In this document: positions 1 through 8,927 of the stretch, piece after piece
How the letters are laid out: each line of letters opens with the position of its first letter
Position numbering within the stretch: the first letter of the stretch is position 1
NCBI GenBank assembly: GCA_022823305.1
Contig: JAJDXK010000150.1
Span: 1 to 64,000 of the forward strand
DNA from: Alphaproteobacteria bacterium
GTDB lineage: Bacteria; Pseudomonadota; Alphaproteobacteria; UBA828
Length of the DNA: 64,000 nucleotides
Reading direction: 5' to 3'
Notes under the pieces: generated by a model
Told to the model about the DNA's origin: nothing
Seen by the model: the letters and a program-made list of their open reading frames with translations, nothing else
Database searches by the model: none
Translations under genes and position numbers: made by a program

Positions 1-1
1 G

Positions 2-109
2 GCGGACGACCCACCCCGGGCCGCCCTGGTGCCCGGCCCGGCCGAGCCCGACCCGATCGGCGAGGGCGGCGGGCCGGCAGAGGTGCTGCAGCCGGACGCG
101 GCCGACTGA
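2..109 (+). CDS. C-terminal end of an unidentified protein (partial)
   Basis: An open frame enters from the left edge and ends at TGA (107-109). It would encode about 35 residues rich in Ala, Pro, Gly and Asp, with no recognisable motif. Low-complexity acidic tails of this kind are common at protein C-termini, but so much GC also opens random frames, so reality is uncertain. The next gene starts 81 bp downstream on the same strand. Confidence 0.3.
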   Translation, partial: ADDPPRAALVPGPAEPDPIGEGGGPAEVLQPDAAD

Positions 110-190
110 GCCGAGCGCAGGGCGGAGCGCACCGCACCGGCCGCACCGCCGGCGACGGCCGGCATCGCCATTGTCAGGGATAGAAGGGCC

Positions 191-1309
191 ATGCTGATCG
201 GCGTTCCCAGGGAGACCAAGGTCCACGAGTACCGCGTCGGCATCCCGCCGGCCGGGGTGCGCGAGCTGGTGCAGAACGGCCACGAGGTCATGGTCGAGCG
301 GGACGCCGGGACGGAGATCGGGCTGCTCGACGAGCACTACGTGCGGGCCGGCGCGCGGATCGTGGACGGGGCGGAGGACATCTTCGGCGCGGCCGAGATG
401 GTGGTGAAGGTGAAGGAGCCGCAGCCGGCGGAGTGCGCCATGCTGCGGGAGGACCAGGTGCTGTTTACCTATCTCCATCTCGCCGCCGATGCCGCCCAGA
501 CCGACGCCCTGATCGATTCCGGCTGCGTCGCCATCGCCTACGAGACCGTGACCGACGGGCGCGGCGGCCTGCCCCTGCTTGTGCCGATGAGCGAGGTCGC
601 GGGCCGCATGTCGATCCAGGCCGGCGCCCACTGCCTGGAGAAGGAGCAGGGCGGGCGCGGCGTGCTGCTGGGCGGCGTCCCCGGCGTGCCGCCGGCCGAC
701 GTGGTGATCCTGGGCGGCGGCGTGGTGGGCACGCACGCGGCGCGCATGGCGGTGGGCATGGGGGCGAAGGTCACGATCATCGACCGCTCGATCCCCCGCC
801 TGCGCCAGCTCGACGAGATCTTCGGCGCCAGCGCCACGACCCTCTACTCGACGGTCCACGCCATCGAGGAGGCGGTGCAGGGCGCCGACCTGGTGATCGG
901 CGCGGTGCTCGTGGTCGGCGCGGCGGCGCCCAAGCTCGTGCGCCGCGACATGCTGGAAGGGATGCGCCGCAACGCCGTCGTCGTCGACGTCGCCATCGAC
1001 CAGGGCGGCTGCTTCGAGACCAGCCGCCCCACCACCCACGCGGAGCCCACCTACAAGGTGGCCAACATCCTGCACTACTGCGTCACCAACATGCCGGGCG
1101 CGGTGGCCCGCACCTCGACCTTCGCGCTGAGCAATGCGACGCTGCCCTTCGTGCTCGCGCTGGCGGGCAACGGCTGGCGCCAAGCCATGCACGACGACCC
1201 CCACCTGATGCAGGGCCTCAATGTCTGTCGCGGCCAGGTCACCCACGAGGCGGTCGCGCAGGACCTCGGCCACGACTTTCTTGCGCCGGACCGGGCGCTC
1301 ACCGCCTGA
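191..1309 (+). CDS. ald: Alanine dehydrogenase
   Basis: Cytosolic NAD-dependent enzyme interconverting L-alanine with pyruvate plus ammonia. The 372 aa length is the family norm. The N-terminal HEYRVG block, Lys75 in KVKEP and His96 in YLHLA are the known substrate-binding and catalytic positions. The Rossmann motif GGGVVG lies at about 175-180, followed by the family blocks VDVAIDQGG and [16 protein letters not shown]. The ATG follows a purine-rich stretch (AGGGATAGAAGGG) that can serve as ribosome binding site. It is followed 36 bp later by a methylmalonate-semialdehyde dehydrogenase gene. Both could act at the end of amino-acid or pyrimidine breakdown (beta-alanine and beta-aminoisobutyrate to semialdehydes, with amino groups passing through alanine); that link is inference. 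Confidence 0.96.
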   Translation: MLIGVPRETKVHEYRVGIPPAGVRELVQNGHEVMVERDAGTEIGLLDEHYVRAGARIVDGAEDIFGAAEMVVKVKEPQPAECAMLREDQVLFTYLHLAADAAQTDALIDSGCVAIAYETVTDGRGGLPLLVPMSEVAGRMSIQAGAHCLEKEQGGRGVLLGGVPGVPPADVVILGGGVVGTHAARMAVGMGAKVTIIDRSIPRLRQLDEIFGASATTLYSTVHAIEEAVQGADLVIGAVLVVGAAAPKLVRRDMLEGMRRNAVVVDVAIDQGGCFETSRPTTHAEPTYKVANILHYCVTNMPGAVARTSTFALSNATLPFVLALAGNGWRQAMHDDPHLMQGLNVCRGQVTHEAVAQDLGHDFLAPDRALTA

Positions 1310-1345
1310 GCGGCGCGACGAACGGACCGATATCGGGAGACGACG

Positions 1346-2845
1346 ATGACCGATACGCTCACACACTGGATCAACGGGGCCGCCGTCCCCGGCACGTCCG
1401 CACGCTTCGGCGACGTCTACGACCCGGCGGCGGGCGAGATCGTGGCGCGTGTGCCGCTGGCCGATGCCGGCGAGGTGGAGCGCGCCGTGCGCGCAGCGGC
1501 CGAGGCCGCGCCCGCCTGGGCCGCCACGCCGCCGCTGCGCCGGGCGCGCATCATCTTCGCCTTCAAGGAGCTGGTGGAGAGCCGCAAGGAAGAGATCGCC
1601 CGCGTCATCACGCGCGAGCACGGCAAGGTGCTCTCGGACGCGATGGGCTCGGTGAGCCGGGGGCTCGAGGTCCTCGAGTTCGCCTGCGGCATCCCGCACC
1701 TGCTGCGGGGCGACTACACCGAGGCGGTGGGCACCGGCATCGACAGCTTCTCCTCGCGCCAGCCCCTGGGCGTGGTCGCCGGCATCACGCCCTTCAACTT
1801 CCCGGCCATGGTGCCGATGTGGATGTTCCCGGTGGCGATCGCCTGCGGCAACGCGTTCATCCTCAAGCCCTCGGAGAAGGACCCCTCGGCCTCGATGATG
1901 CTGGCGGAGTGGCTGAAGGAGGCCGGCTGCCCCGACGGCGTGTTCAACGTCGTCCACGGCGACAAGGAGGCGGTGGACGCCATCCTCGCGCACCCGGACA
2001 TCGCCGCGGTGAGCTTCGTCGGCTCCACGCCCATCGCCGAGTACGTCTACCACACCGGCTGCGCCCACGGTAAGCGCGTGCAGGCGCTGGGCGGCGCCAA
2101 GAACCACGCGGTGGTGATGCCCGACGCCGAGCTCGGCATGACGAGCGACGCCCTCGTCGGCGCGGCCTACGGCTCCGCCGGCGAGCGCTGCATGGCCGTC
2201 TCGGTGGCCGTCGCCATCGGCGACAAGGTAGGCGATGCGCTGATCGAGGACCTCAAGCCCAAGATCGAGCGGATCAAGGTGGGCCCCGGCACCGATGGCG
2301 AGGCCGACATGGGGCCGCTGGTGACCAGGGCGCACTACGACAAGGTGCGCGGCTACGTCGACCTCGGCGTGGACGAAGGCGCAGAGCTGGTGATCGACGG
2401 CCGCGACCTCTCGCTGCAGGGCTACGAGAACGGCTACTTCATCGGCCCCTGCCTCTTCGACCGCGTCACGCCGGACATGCGCATCTACAAGGAGGAGATC
2501 TTCGGGCCGGTGCTCTCGGTGGTGCGCGCGCCCGACTACGACGCCGCCGTGAAGATGGTCAACGAGCACGAGTTCGGCAACGGCGTCGCGATCTTCACCC
2601 GCGACGGCGACGCCGCCCGCGAGTTCGCCAACAAGGTCGAGATCGGCATGGTCGGCGTGAACGTGCCGATCCCCGTGCCGGTGGCCTACCACAGCTTCGG
2701 CGGCTGGAAGCGCTCCCTCTTCGGCGACCACGCCATGCACGGCATGGAGGGCGTGCGCTTCTACACCAAGCTCAAGACCGTGACCTCGCGCTGGCCCACC
2801 GGCATCCGCGCCGGCGTGGACCTCTCCTTCCCGATGATGTCGTAG
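1346..2845 (+). CDS. mmsA: Methylmalonate-semialdehyde dehydrogenase (acylating)
   Basis: CoA-dependent aldehyde dehydrogenase converting methylmalonate or malonate semialdehyde to propionyl-CoA or acetyl-CoA. The 499 aa length fits. The nucleophile is Cys282 in the segment GSAGERCMA. The block QALGGAKNHAVVMPDA (about 247-262) is diagnostic of the MmsA branch, where ordinary aldehyde dehydrogenases carry a catalytic Glu. The ITPFNFPAMVPMWM segment (147-160) also matches. In valine and pyrimidine catabolism this enzyme follows 3-hydroxyisobutyrate dehydrogenase or a beta-alanine transaminase. A 3-hydroxyisobutyrate-dehydrogenase-like gene lies at 23116-23976. A myo-inositol role (iolA) is possible for the family, but no other iol gene is seen. 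Confidence 0.95.
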   Translation: MTDTLTHWINGAAVPGTSARFGDVYDPAAGEIVARVPLADAGEVERAVRAAAEAAPAWAATPPLRRARIIFAFKELVESRKEEIARVITREHGKVLSDAMGSVSRGLEVLEFACGIPHLLRGDYTEAVGTGIDSFSSRQPLGVVAGITPFNFPAMVPMWMFPVAIACGNAFILKPSEKDPSASMMLAEWLKEAGCPDGVFNVVHGDKEAVDAILAHPDIAAVSFVGSTPIAEYVYHTGCAHGKRVQALGGAKNHAVVMPDAELGMTSDALVGAAYGSAGERCMAVSVAVAIGDKVGDALIEDLKPKIERIKVGPGTDGEADMGPLVTRAHYDKVRGYVDLGVDEGAELVIDGRDLSLQGYENGYFIGPCLFDRVTPDMRIYKEEIFGPVLSVVRAPDYDAAVKMVNEHEFGNGVAIFTRDGDAAREFANKVEIGMVGVNVPIPVPVAYHSFGGWKRSLFGDHAMHGMEGVRFYTKLKTVTSRWPTGIRAGVDLSFPMMS

Positions 2846-2890
2846 GCGCAAGGCGCGGCCGTCCGGGAACCCCTCTGCCGGGAGCGGGCC

Positions 2891-4300
2891 ATGAGCGACG
2901 ACGCGCTCTCCTACCTGTCGGCGACGGAGGCCGCCGCCCTCGTCCGGGACGGCTCGCTCTCGCCCGTCGATCTGGTGACGAATGCGCTGGAGCGCATCGA
3001 GGAGGTAAACCCGACGCTCAACTGCTTCTGCTTCACCTACCCGGAGGAGGCCCTCGCGCAGGCGCAGGCGGCGGAGCGGGCGCTCGCGGCAGGGGACCAG
3101 GTGGGCCCCCTGCACGGGGTGCCGATCGCCATCAAGGACCTCACGCCCACGAAGGGCAAGACGACGACCTTCGGCTCCTACGCCTACAGGGACTGGGTGC
3201 CCAATTACGACGCGCTGGTGGTGCAGCGCCTGCGCGCCGCCGGCGCCATCATGGTGGGCAAGACGACGACGCCGGAGTTCGCCTTCTCCAGCCTCACGGA
3301 CAGCCCGCTCTGGGGGATCACCCGCAACCCGTGGAACCCGGCGCACACGCCGGGCGGGTCGTCGGGCGGCTCAGCGGCCGCGGTGGTCGCCGGCTGCGTG
3401 CCGCTGGCCGAGGGCTCGGACGCCGGCGGCTCGGTGCGGATCCCCGCCTCCCACAGCGGCTGCGTCGGACTGAAGCCGAGCTCCGGCCGGATCCCCTTCG
3501 AGTTCCTGCCGACCCAGTACGACTACATGTGCTGCCACGGCCCGCTCGCGCGCACCGTGGCCGACGCCGCGCTCTTCCTGGACCTCTGCCAGGGGCCGGA
3601 CGAGCGCGACCTCAACTCGCTGGCGCCGGCGCTTGCCGTCGACGTGCCGCCGCCGGACGACGTGCGGGGCCTGCGCCTCGCGCTCTCGATCGACCTCGGC
3701 TACTACCGCATCGACCCGGACGTGGAGGCGAACACCCGCGCCGCGGCGGATGCGCTCGCGCAGGCGGGGGCCGAGATCGAGCCCGTCGAGCTGGGCTGGA
3801 GCAGGGAATTCAACGACGCCTGGTGGGCCTACTGGGGCGTGTTCGGGGCCACGCATTTCGGCCATCACCTCGAGCGCTGGCGCGAGCAGATGCACCCTTC
3901 CGTCGTCGCCTCGATCGAGGAGGCCCGGGGGATGAGCGCGGTCGACCTGATGAGGACCGAGACGCTCTACACCGAGGCCTGGAACGCGCTGCGCCCCATC
4001 CTCGAGCGCTGCGACGCCCTGCTCTGCCCGACCGAATCGATCCCGGCGCCGCCGGTCGACTACGACGAGCTCGGCTCCATGGGCGACGACGCCGAGGGCC
4101 GCCACCTGAGCATGGACATGACCATGCAGTTCAACGCGCTCAAGCTGCCGGCCATGTCGGTTCCCTCGGGCTTCTCCTCCGAAGGGCTGCCCACGGGCCT
4201 GCAGGTCGTCGGCCGCCGCTTCGACGACCTCACGGTGCTCCGCATCGGGGCCGCGCTGGAGCGGGTGCGCCCCTGGCGCCAGCACCGGCCGGCCCTGTGA
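2891..4300 (+). CDS. Amidase signature family hydrolase
   Basis: Amide C-N hydrolase of the amidase signature family, 469 aa, with a complete Ser-cisSer-Lys triad: Lys82 in PIAIKD, the GGSSGGS loop at 155-161 and the nucleophile Ser181 in DAGGSVRIP. No signal peptide is visible, so it is probably cytosolic. The substrate cannot be told from sequence. It starts 45 bp after mmsA and precedes two nitrilase-superfamily genes, so it may be part of an amide or carbamoyl degradation operon. It is not GatA: neither gatC nor gatB is nearby. Confidence 0.9.
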   Translation: MSDDALSYLSATEAAALVRDGSLSPVDLVTNALERIEEVNPTLNCFCFTYPEEALAQAQAAERALAAGDQVGPLHGVPIAIKDLTPTKGKTTTFGSYAYRDWVPNYDALVVQRLRAAGAIMVGKTTTPEFAFSSLTDSPLWGITRNPWNPAHTPGGSSGGSAAAVVAGCVPLAEGSDAGGSVRIPASHSGCVGLKPSSGRIPFEFLPTQYDYMCCHGPLARTVADAALFLDLCQGPDERDLNSLAPALAVDVPPPDDVRGLRLALSIDLGYYRIDPDVEANTRAAADALAQAGAEIEPVELGWSREFNDAWWAYWGVFGATHFGHHLERWREQMHPSVVASIEEARGMSAVDLMRTETLYTEAWNALRPILERCDALLCPTESIPAPPVDYDELGSMGDDAEGRHLSMDMTMQFNALKLPAMSVPSGFSSEGLPTGLQVVGRRFDDLTVLRIGAALERVRPWRQHRPAL

Positions 4301-4380
4301 CGCGCGCCGCGCGGGCCATGGCCCCGCCGCACGTTCCGGGATAGGCTGCCGGCCTCGGCGACAGCGGGGGAGCGGCGGCG

Positions 4381-5253
4381 ATGGCTGTGGTGAAGGCCGG
4401 GCTCATTCAGATGAGCCTCAAGGGCGAGGTCGAGCATGACACGCCCGAGCGCATCAGCGAGAAGATGATCGCGGCCCACCTGCCCTTCATCGAGCAGGCG
4501 GCGCGCGAGGGCGTGCAGGTGCTGGGCCTGCAGGAGCTCTTCAACCTGCCCTACATCGGCGCGGTGCAGGACAACGCGTGGTACCGCACCGCCGAGCCGG
4601 TGCCCGACGGGCCGACGGTGCAGCGCATGCGCGGGGAGGCTGCGCGCCTCGGCATGGCGATGGTGGTGCCGGTCTACGAGGAGGCCCAGGCCGGCGTCTA
4701 CTACAACACCGCCGCGGTGATCGACGCGGACGGGCGCTACCTCGGCAAGTTCCGCAAGATCCACATTCCCCACGTGGTGGGCTTCTGCGAGAAGTACTAC
4801 TTCAAGCCCGGCGACATCGGCTATCCGGTGTTCGAGACCGCCTTCTGCAAGGTCGGCGTCTACATCTGCTACGACCGGCACTTCCCCGAGGGCTGGCGCG
4901 AGCTCGCCATGAACGGCGCGGAGCTGATCTTCAACCCCTCGGCCACCGTGCGGGGGCTGAGCGACCACCTCTGGACCCTGGAGCAGCCGGCCGCCGCGGT
5001 GGCGAACATCGTCTACATCGGCGCCAACAACCGCGTGGGCATGGAGGCGCCGTGGAACAACGGCCACTTCTACGGCTCCAGCTACTTCGTCAATCCGCGC
5101 GGCGAGATCCTGAACCAGGGGCCGGACGACGAGGACGCGCTGGTCACCGCCGAGCTCGACCTCGCCATGATCGGCGAGGTGCGCGAGGCGTGGCACTTCT
5201 ACCGAGACCGCCGGCCCGACACCTACGGCGCCGTCGCGTCCTGGCAGGTCTGA
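4381..5253 (+). CDS. Beta-ureidopropionase-like nitrilase-fold hydrolase, copy 1
   Basis: Nitrilase-superfamily hydrolase of 290 aa. The catalytic Glu-Lys-Cys set is complete: Glu52 in GLQELF, Lys126 in GKFRKIHIP and Cys163 in YICYDRHFPE. The blocks IFNPSAT, NRVG and FYGSSY resemble the beta-ureidopropionase branch, which hydrolyses N-carbamoyl-beta-alanine in reductive pyrimidine breakdown; other N-carbamoyl substrates remain possible. The ATG follows a GGGGGAGCGGCGG ribosome binding site. A close paralogue starts 26 bp downstream. Confidence 0.88.
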   Translation: MAVVKAGLIQMSLKGEVEHDTPERISEKMIAAHLPFIEQAAREGVQVLGLQELFNLPYIGAVQDNAWYRTAEPVPDGPTVQRMRGEAARLGMAMVVPVYEEAQAGVYYNTAAVIDADGRYLGKFRKIHIPHVVGFCEKYYFKPGDIGYPVFETAFCKVGVYICYDRHFPEGWRELAMNGAELIFNPSATVRGLSDHLWTLEQPAAAVANIVYIGANNRVGMEAPWNNGHFYGSSYFVNPRGEILNQGPDDEDALVTAELDLAMIGEVREAWHFYRDRRPDTYGAVASWQV

Positions 5254-5279
5254 GCGAGCGGCGGAGAGGAGGCCATCCG

Positions 5280-6149
5280 ATGCGCAAGGTGAAGGCGGCG
5301 CTGATCCAGATGAACCTGAAGGGCGACCCGGCCACGGACTCGATCGAGGCGATCCGCGACAGGATGATCGCGGCCCACATCCCGCTGATCGAGGAGGCGG
5401 CGCGCCAGGGCGTGCAGGTGCTGGGCCTGCAGGAGGTCTTCAACGCCCCCTACTTCCCCGCCACCATCGACGACCGCTGGTTCGACTCCGCCGAGGCCGT
5501 GCCGGACGGGCCGACGACGCAGGCGATGTGCGAGCAGGCGCGCACGCACGGCATGGTCATCGTCTCGCCGGTCTACGAGCGCGACCGCAGCGGCACGCTC
5601 TACAACTGCGCCGCGGTGATCGACGCCGACGGGCGCTACCTCGGCAAGTTCCGCAAGATCCACATTCCCAAGATCGAGGGCTTCGACGAGAAGCACTACT
5701 TCGCCGACGGCGACCTCGGCTACCCGGTGTTCGACACGGCGATCGGCAAGGTGGGCGTCTACATCTGCTACGACCGCCACTTCCCCGAGGGCTGGCGCGC
5801 GCTGGCGCTGAACGGTGCGGAGCTGGTGTTCAACCCGTCCGCGACCTTCCGCGGCGTGAGCGACCACATCTGGAACCTGGAGCAGGTGGGCGCGGCAATC
5901 GCCAACGGCATCTTCATCGGCACCAACAACCGGGTCGGCACCGAGCCCAGCCTCGGCAACCACGTGTTCTACGGCTCCAGCTACTTCTGCAACCCGCGCG
6001 GGGAGATCCTTGCGCAGGGCGGCAACGAGGACGACGAGCTGGTGGTGGCCGAGCTCGACCTCGACCAGATTCGCGCGGTGCGCGACACGTGGCAGTTCTA
6101 CCGCGACCGCCGGCCCGAGACCTACCGGCACTGCGCCCGGCAGCCTTAA
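5280..6149 (+). CDS. Beta-ureidopropionase-like nitrilase-fold hydrolase, copy 2
   Basis: Tandem paralogue of the preceding gene, 289 aa, co-linear without gaps through the catalytic region: Glu52, Lys126 and Cys163 fall at identical positions. The ATG at 5280 is preceded by GGAGAGGAGG, a strong ribosome binding site; the open frame extends upstream but only as overlap with copy 1. Residues around the active-site entrance differ (QEVFNAPYFP against QELFNLPYIG), which hints at different carbamoyl substrates. It could also be a dosage duplication. It ends in a convergent junction with a hairpin at 6165-6181. Confidence 0.88.
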   Translation: MRKVKAALIQMNLKGDPATDSIEAIRDRMIAAHIPLIEEAARQGVQVLGLQEVFNAPYFPATIDDRWFDSAEAVPDGPTTQAMCEQARTHGMVIVSPVYERDRSGTLYNCAAVIDADGRYLGKFRKIHIPKIEGFDEKHYFADGDLGYPVFDTAIGKVGVYICYDRHFPEGWRALALNGAELVFNPSATFRGVSDHIWNLEQVGAAIANGIFIGTNNRVGTEPSLGNHVFYGSSYFCNPRGEILAQGGNEDDELVVAELDLDQIRAVRDTWQFYRDRRPETYRHCARQP

Positions 6150-6164
6150 AAGTATCGGCATATG

Positions 6165-6181
6165 GCGCAGGGACCCTGCGC
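6165..6181. terminator. Convergent-junction hairpin
   Basis: The arms GCGCAGGG and CCCTGCGC are perfect complements around a single A (realistically 7 bp with a 3-nt loop). They lie in the 46-bp gap between the converging nitrilase copy 2 and ABC permease genes. There is no clear U-run on either strand, so termination is a possibility rather than a certainty. Confidence 0.4.
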
Positions 6182-6195
6182 GGGCTACGTCCGTC

Positions 6196-7068
6196 TCAAC
6201 GCGCGCGGCGGCCGTGGGTGATGGTGCCGAAGGTCACGCCCCGCAAGAGCTGGTTCTGAAGCACGAAGGTCACCAGCACCACCGGAATCAGAAAGAGCGT
6301 CTCGATCGCGGCCAGCCTGCCCCAGTCGACGCCGATGCCGGTGCCGAGGCTGCCACCCATGCCGACCGGCACGGTCCGCGTCTCGGGCCCGGTGAGCAGC
6401 AGCGCCATCAGGAACTCGTTCCAGGTGAGGATCAGCCCCAGCGTCGCGGTGGCGGCGAGGCCCGCCTTCACCTGCGGCAGGCAGATGCGGAAGAAGACCC
6501 GCCACTCGGAGCTGCCCTCGGTGCGCGCGGCGTCCTCAGTCTCACGCGGCACCTCGTCGAAGAAGCTCTTCATCATCCAGATGGCGAAGGGCAGGTTGAA
6601 GGCGGTGTAGAGCAGGATGATGCCGAGGTAGCTGCCGGCCAGCCCGGTCATGCGGAAGAGCACGAAGAGCGGAATGATGAGGACGATGGGCGGCAGCATC
6701 CGCGCGGTCAGGATCGCCAGCAGGTAGCTGTCGTTGCCCCTGAGCGGCCAGCGCGAGAAGCCGTAGGCCGCGGCGGTGCCGAGGATCAGCGCGAGGCCGA
6801 CGCTCGCGCCCGAGATCACGACGCTGTTGAGGAAGTAGAGGTCGAAGCCGGTCTCCAGCCGCTCGCCGCCCTCGTAGTGCACGCGGGCGAAGACGTTGGC
6901 GAAGTTCTCCAGCGTCGGCGTGAAGACCAGCGTCGAGGTGAGGATGTCGCGCGGGCTCTTGAACGCGGTCAGCGTGATCCAGAGCACGGGCAGGAAGTAG
7001 ACGAAGCCCACCACCGCGCAGCACGCGGTGCGCCCCCACCCGGCCCGGTCGAGCGGGCGCCGCCTCAT
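6196..7068 (-). CDS. Carbohydrate-type ABC transporter permease (orphan)
   Basis: Inner-membrane permease of the MalG-like family, 290 aa, with about six predicted transmembrane segments. The cytoplasmic EAA-type loop, which contacts the ATPase, reads DAARTEGSSEWRVFF followed by a conserved LPQVKAG. The ATG at 7068-7066 overlaps the stop of the upstream DNA glycosylase gene as ATGA, so translation is probably coupled. No partner permease, ATPase or binding-protein gene lies nearby, so its transport complex must be encoded elsewhere or be lost. Confidence 0.88.
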   Translation of the reverse strand: MRRRPLDRAGWGRTACCAVVGFVYFLPVLWITLTAFKSPRDILTSTLVFTPTLENFANVFARVHYEGGERLETGFDLYFLNSVVISGASVGLALILGTAAAYGFSRWPLRGNDSYLLAILTARMLPPIVLIIPLFVLFRMTGLAGSYLGIILLYTAFNLPFAIWMMKSFFDEVPRETEDAARTEGSSEWRVFFRICLPQVKAGLAATATLGLILTWNEFLMALLLTGPETRTVPVGMGGSLGTGIGVDWGRLAAIETLFLIPVVLVTFVLQNQLLRGVTFGTITHGRRAR

Positions 7069-7583
7069 CCGCCTGCCGCCCCGCGCGCACGCCGCGCCGC
7101 CTGCGCCGCCCTCTGCCAGTGGCTCTCGTCCCACCAGCGCCGGGCGGCGCCGGAGGTGGACGGCAGCACATGGATCGCGGTCTCGCCGATGCGCAATTCC
7201 TGTTCGCCGTAGTCAAGAGCCTCGGCGTCGAGGAACACCCGCGCTGCACGCTTGCCGTTGAAGGCCAGGATCGCCGGGCGGTGGCGGACGATCTTGGCGG
7301 CGAGCGCCGCGGCATCGTCGGCCTGGCGGGAGAGGCCGGCGTCCGATCCCGATTCCGTCTTGCAGAGATCGGTCAGCCCGATGCCATGGTCCAGCACGCT
7401 GCGAAACTCCGCCGGCACGAGCACGCGCGGCGTCAGGCCAACGCGGTGGAGCGTCGGCCAGAAGCGATTGCCCGGCCCGGCATAGTAGGCGCCTGCCCGC
7501 GCCGAGGCCGCGCCCGCAGCCGAGCCGCAGAAGACGATGCTGAGCCCCGGACCGAGCACGTCCGGCAGGATGGGAGGAGCCAT
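7065..7583 (-). CDS. Mismatch-specific DNA glycosylase (Mug/TDG-like)
   Basis: Base-excision repair enzyme of the uracil-DNA glycosylase superfamily, 172 aa. The GAYYAGPGNRFWPTL block (about 32-46) and LPSTSGAARRWW near the C-terminus correspond to the two Mug/TDG active-site motifs. In E. coli Mug the first motif carries a catalytic Asn (GINPG); here the aligned stretch is CGSAAG with no Asn, so uracil excision may be weak or use another residue. It is divergent from the carbamoylase gene at 7668 and overlaps the permease gene downstream. Confidence 0.85.
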   Translation of the reverse strand: MAPPILPDVLGPGLSIVFCGSAAGAASARAGAYYAGPGNRFWPTLHRVGLTPRVLVPAEFRSVLDHGIGLTDLCKTESGSDAGLSRQADDAAALAAKIVRHRPAILAFNGKRAARVFLDAEALDYGEQELRIGETAIHVLPSTSGAARRWWDESHWQRAAQAARRARGAAGG

Positions 7584-7602
7584 GGGCGGGCACTCTGCCC
7601 CT

Positions 7603-7629
7603 CTTGCGATTGCCGTCGCGCTCTATAAT
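7603..7629 (+). promoter_or_regulatory. Candidate promoter of the carbamoylase gene
   Basis: A perfect TATAAT lies at 7624-7629 in otherwise very GC-rich DNA. CTTGCG (7603-7608) is a plausible but closely spaced -35. Transcription would start near 7636, about 32 nt before the GTG at 7668. The divergent mug gene starts at 7583. Confidence 0.5.
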
Positions 7630-7667
7630 AGACGGCTTGCGGCTGACGGCAGCGACGGAGCGGGACG

Positions 7668-8927
7668 GTGCGGAACATCAAGGTCGATGGCGATCGCCTG
7701 TGGGCGAGCCTCATGGAGATGGCGAAGATAGGCGCGACGGAGAAGGGAGGGGTCTGCCGGCTCGCGCTGACGGACGTGGACAAGGCAGCGCGCGACCTCT
7801 TCGTCCAGTGGTGCGAGGAGGCGGGCTGCAGCGTCAGCATCGACAGGATGGGCAACATCTTTGCCCGCCGCGCGGGCAGGGACGACACGCTGCCGCCCGT
7901 GATGACCGGCAGCCACATCGACAGCCAGCCCACCGGCGGCAAGTTCGACGGCATCTACGGCGTGCTCGCAGGGCTCGAGGTGATCCGCACCCTCAACGAC
8001 CTCGGCTACGAGACCGACGCGCCCATCGAGGTCTCGGCCTGGACCAACGAGGAGGGCTCGCGCTTCGCGCCCGCGATGGTGGCATCCGGCGTCTTCGGCG
8101 GCGTCTTCACCCTGGAGGAGGGCCTTGCCTGCGCCGACGTCGACGGCAAGACCATCGGCGAGGAGCTGGAGCGCATCGGCTATGCCGGCGAGATGGAATG
8201 CGGCGGGCGCGAGGTCGGCGCCTTCCTCGAGGCCCACATCGAGCAGGGGCCGATCCTCGAGGCCGAGGAGAAGACCATCGGCATCGTCCAGGGCGTGCAG
8301 GGCATCAGCTGGTTCGACGTGACCGTGACGGGCATGGAATCCCATGCCGGCACCACGCCGATGGAGCGCCGCCGCGACGCCATGGTGGGCGCAGCCAGGC
8401 TGGTGGCCGAGATCGACCGGCTGGCGCACGACAACGGCCCCGACGCCCGCTCGACCGTGGGCGTGATGCGGGTGAGCCCGAACTCGCGCAACGTCATCCC
8501 CGGCTCGGTCTACTTCTCGGTCGACCTGCGCCACCCCGACGCGGACACGCTCGCCGCGATGACCGCCGAGGCCGGACTCCACGCCGAGGCCATCGCCAGG
8601 GACGCCGGGCTCACGATCGACTTCGAGGAGATCTGGCACTCGCCGCCGGTGAAGTTCGCCGATTCATGCGTGGGCGCCGTGCAGGGCGCGGCCGAGGCGC
8701 TGGGCTACGCGAGCCGTCCCATCACCTCCGGCGCCGGCCACGACGCGGTCTACGTCTCCCGCGTAGCCCCTACGGGCATGGTCTTCATCCCCTGCGAGGA
8801 CGGGATCAGCCACAACGAGATCGAGGCGGCGACGCAGGCCGATATCGCCGCCGGCTGCGACGTGCTGCTGAACGCGATGGTCGCGCTCGCCACCAGGGAC
8901 GAGGGCGACGCGTCGTCCGGTCCCTAA
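7668..8927 (+). CDS. M20-family N-carbamoyl-L-amino-acid hydrolase
   Basis: Zinc-dependent amidohydrolase of the hydantoinase/carbamoylase group of peptidase family M20, 419 aa. Metal-site motifs are visible: TGSHIDSQPTGGKFDG (first His and bridging Asp), NEEGSRFAP (Glu pair), and HIEQGPILE. These are typical of N-carbamoyl amino-acid, allantoate and beta-ureidopropionate hydrolases, which sequence alone does not separate. It starts with GTG after CGGAGCGGGAC. Its stop overlaps that of the convergent MetE-like gene by 4 nt (CTAA, 8924-8927). Confidence 0.92.
   Translation: MRNIKVDGDRLWASLMEMAKIGATEKGGVCRLALTDVDKAARDLFVQWCEEAGCSVSIDRMGNIFARRAGRDDTLPPVMTGSHIDSQPTGGKFDGIYGVLAGLEVIRTLNDLGYETDAPIEVSAWTNEEGSRFAPAMVASGVFGGVFTLEEGLACADVDGKTIGEELERIGYAGEMECGGREVGAFLEAHIEQGPILEAEEKTIGIVQGVQGISWFDVTVTGMESHAGTTPMERRRDAMVGAARLVAEIDRLAHDNGPDARSTVGVMRVSPNSRNVIPGSVYFSVDLRHPDADTLAAMTAEAGLHAEAIARDAGLTIDFEEIWHSPPVKFADSCVGAVQGAAEALGYASRPITSGAGHDAVYVSRVAPTGMVFIPCEDGISHNEIEAATQADIAAGCDVLLNAMVALATRDEGDASSGP

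Noticed and set aside
433-2073. Long Arg-rich open frame overlapping ald and mmsA
   Set aside because: It overlaps two certain genes in another frame and has the Arg/Pro/Gly-rich composition typical of shadow frames in high-GC DNA.
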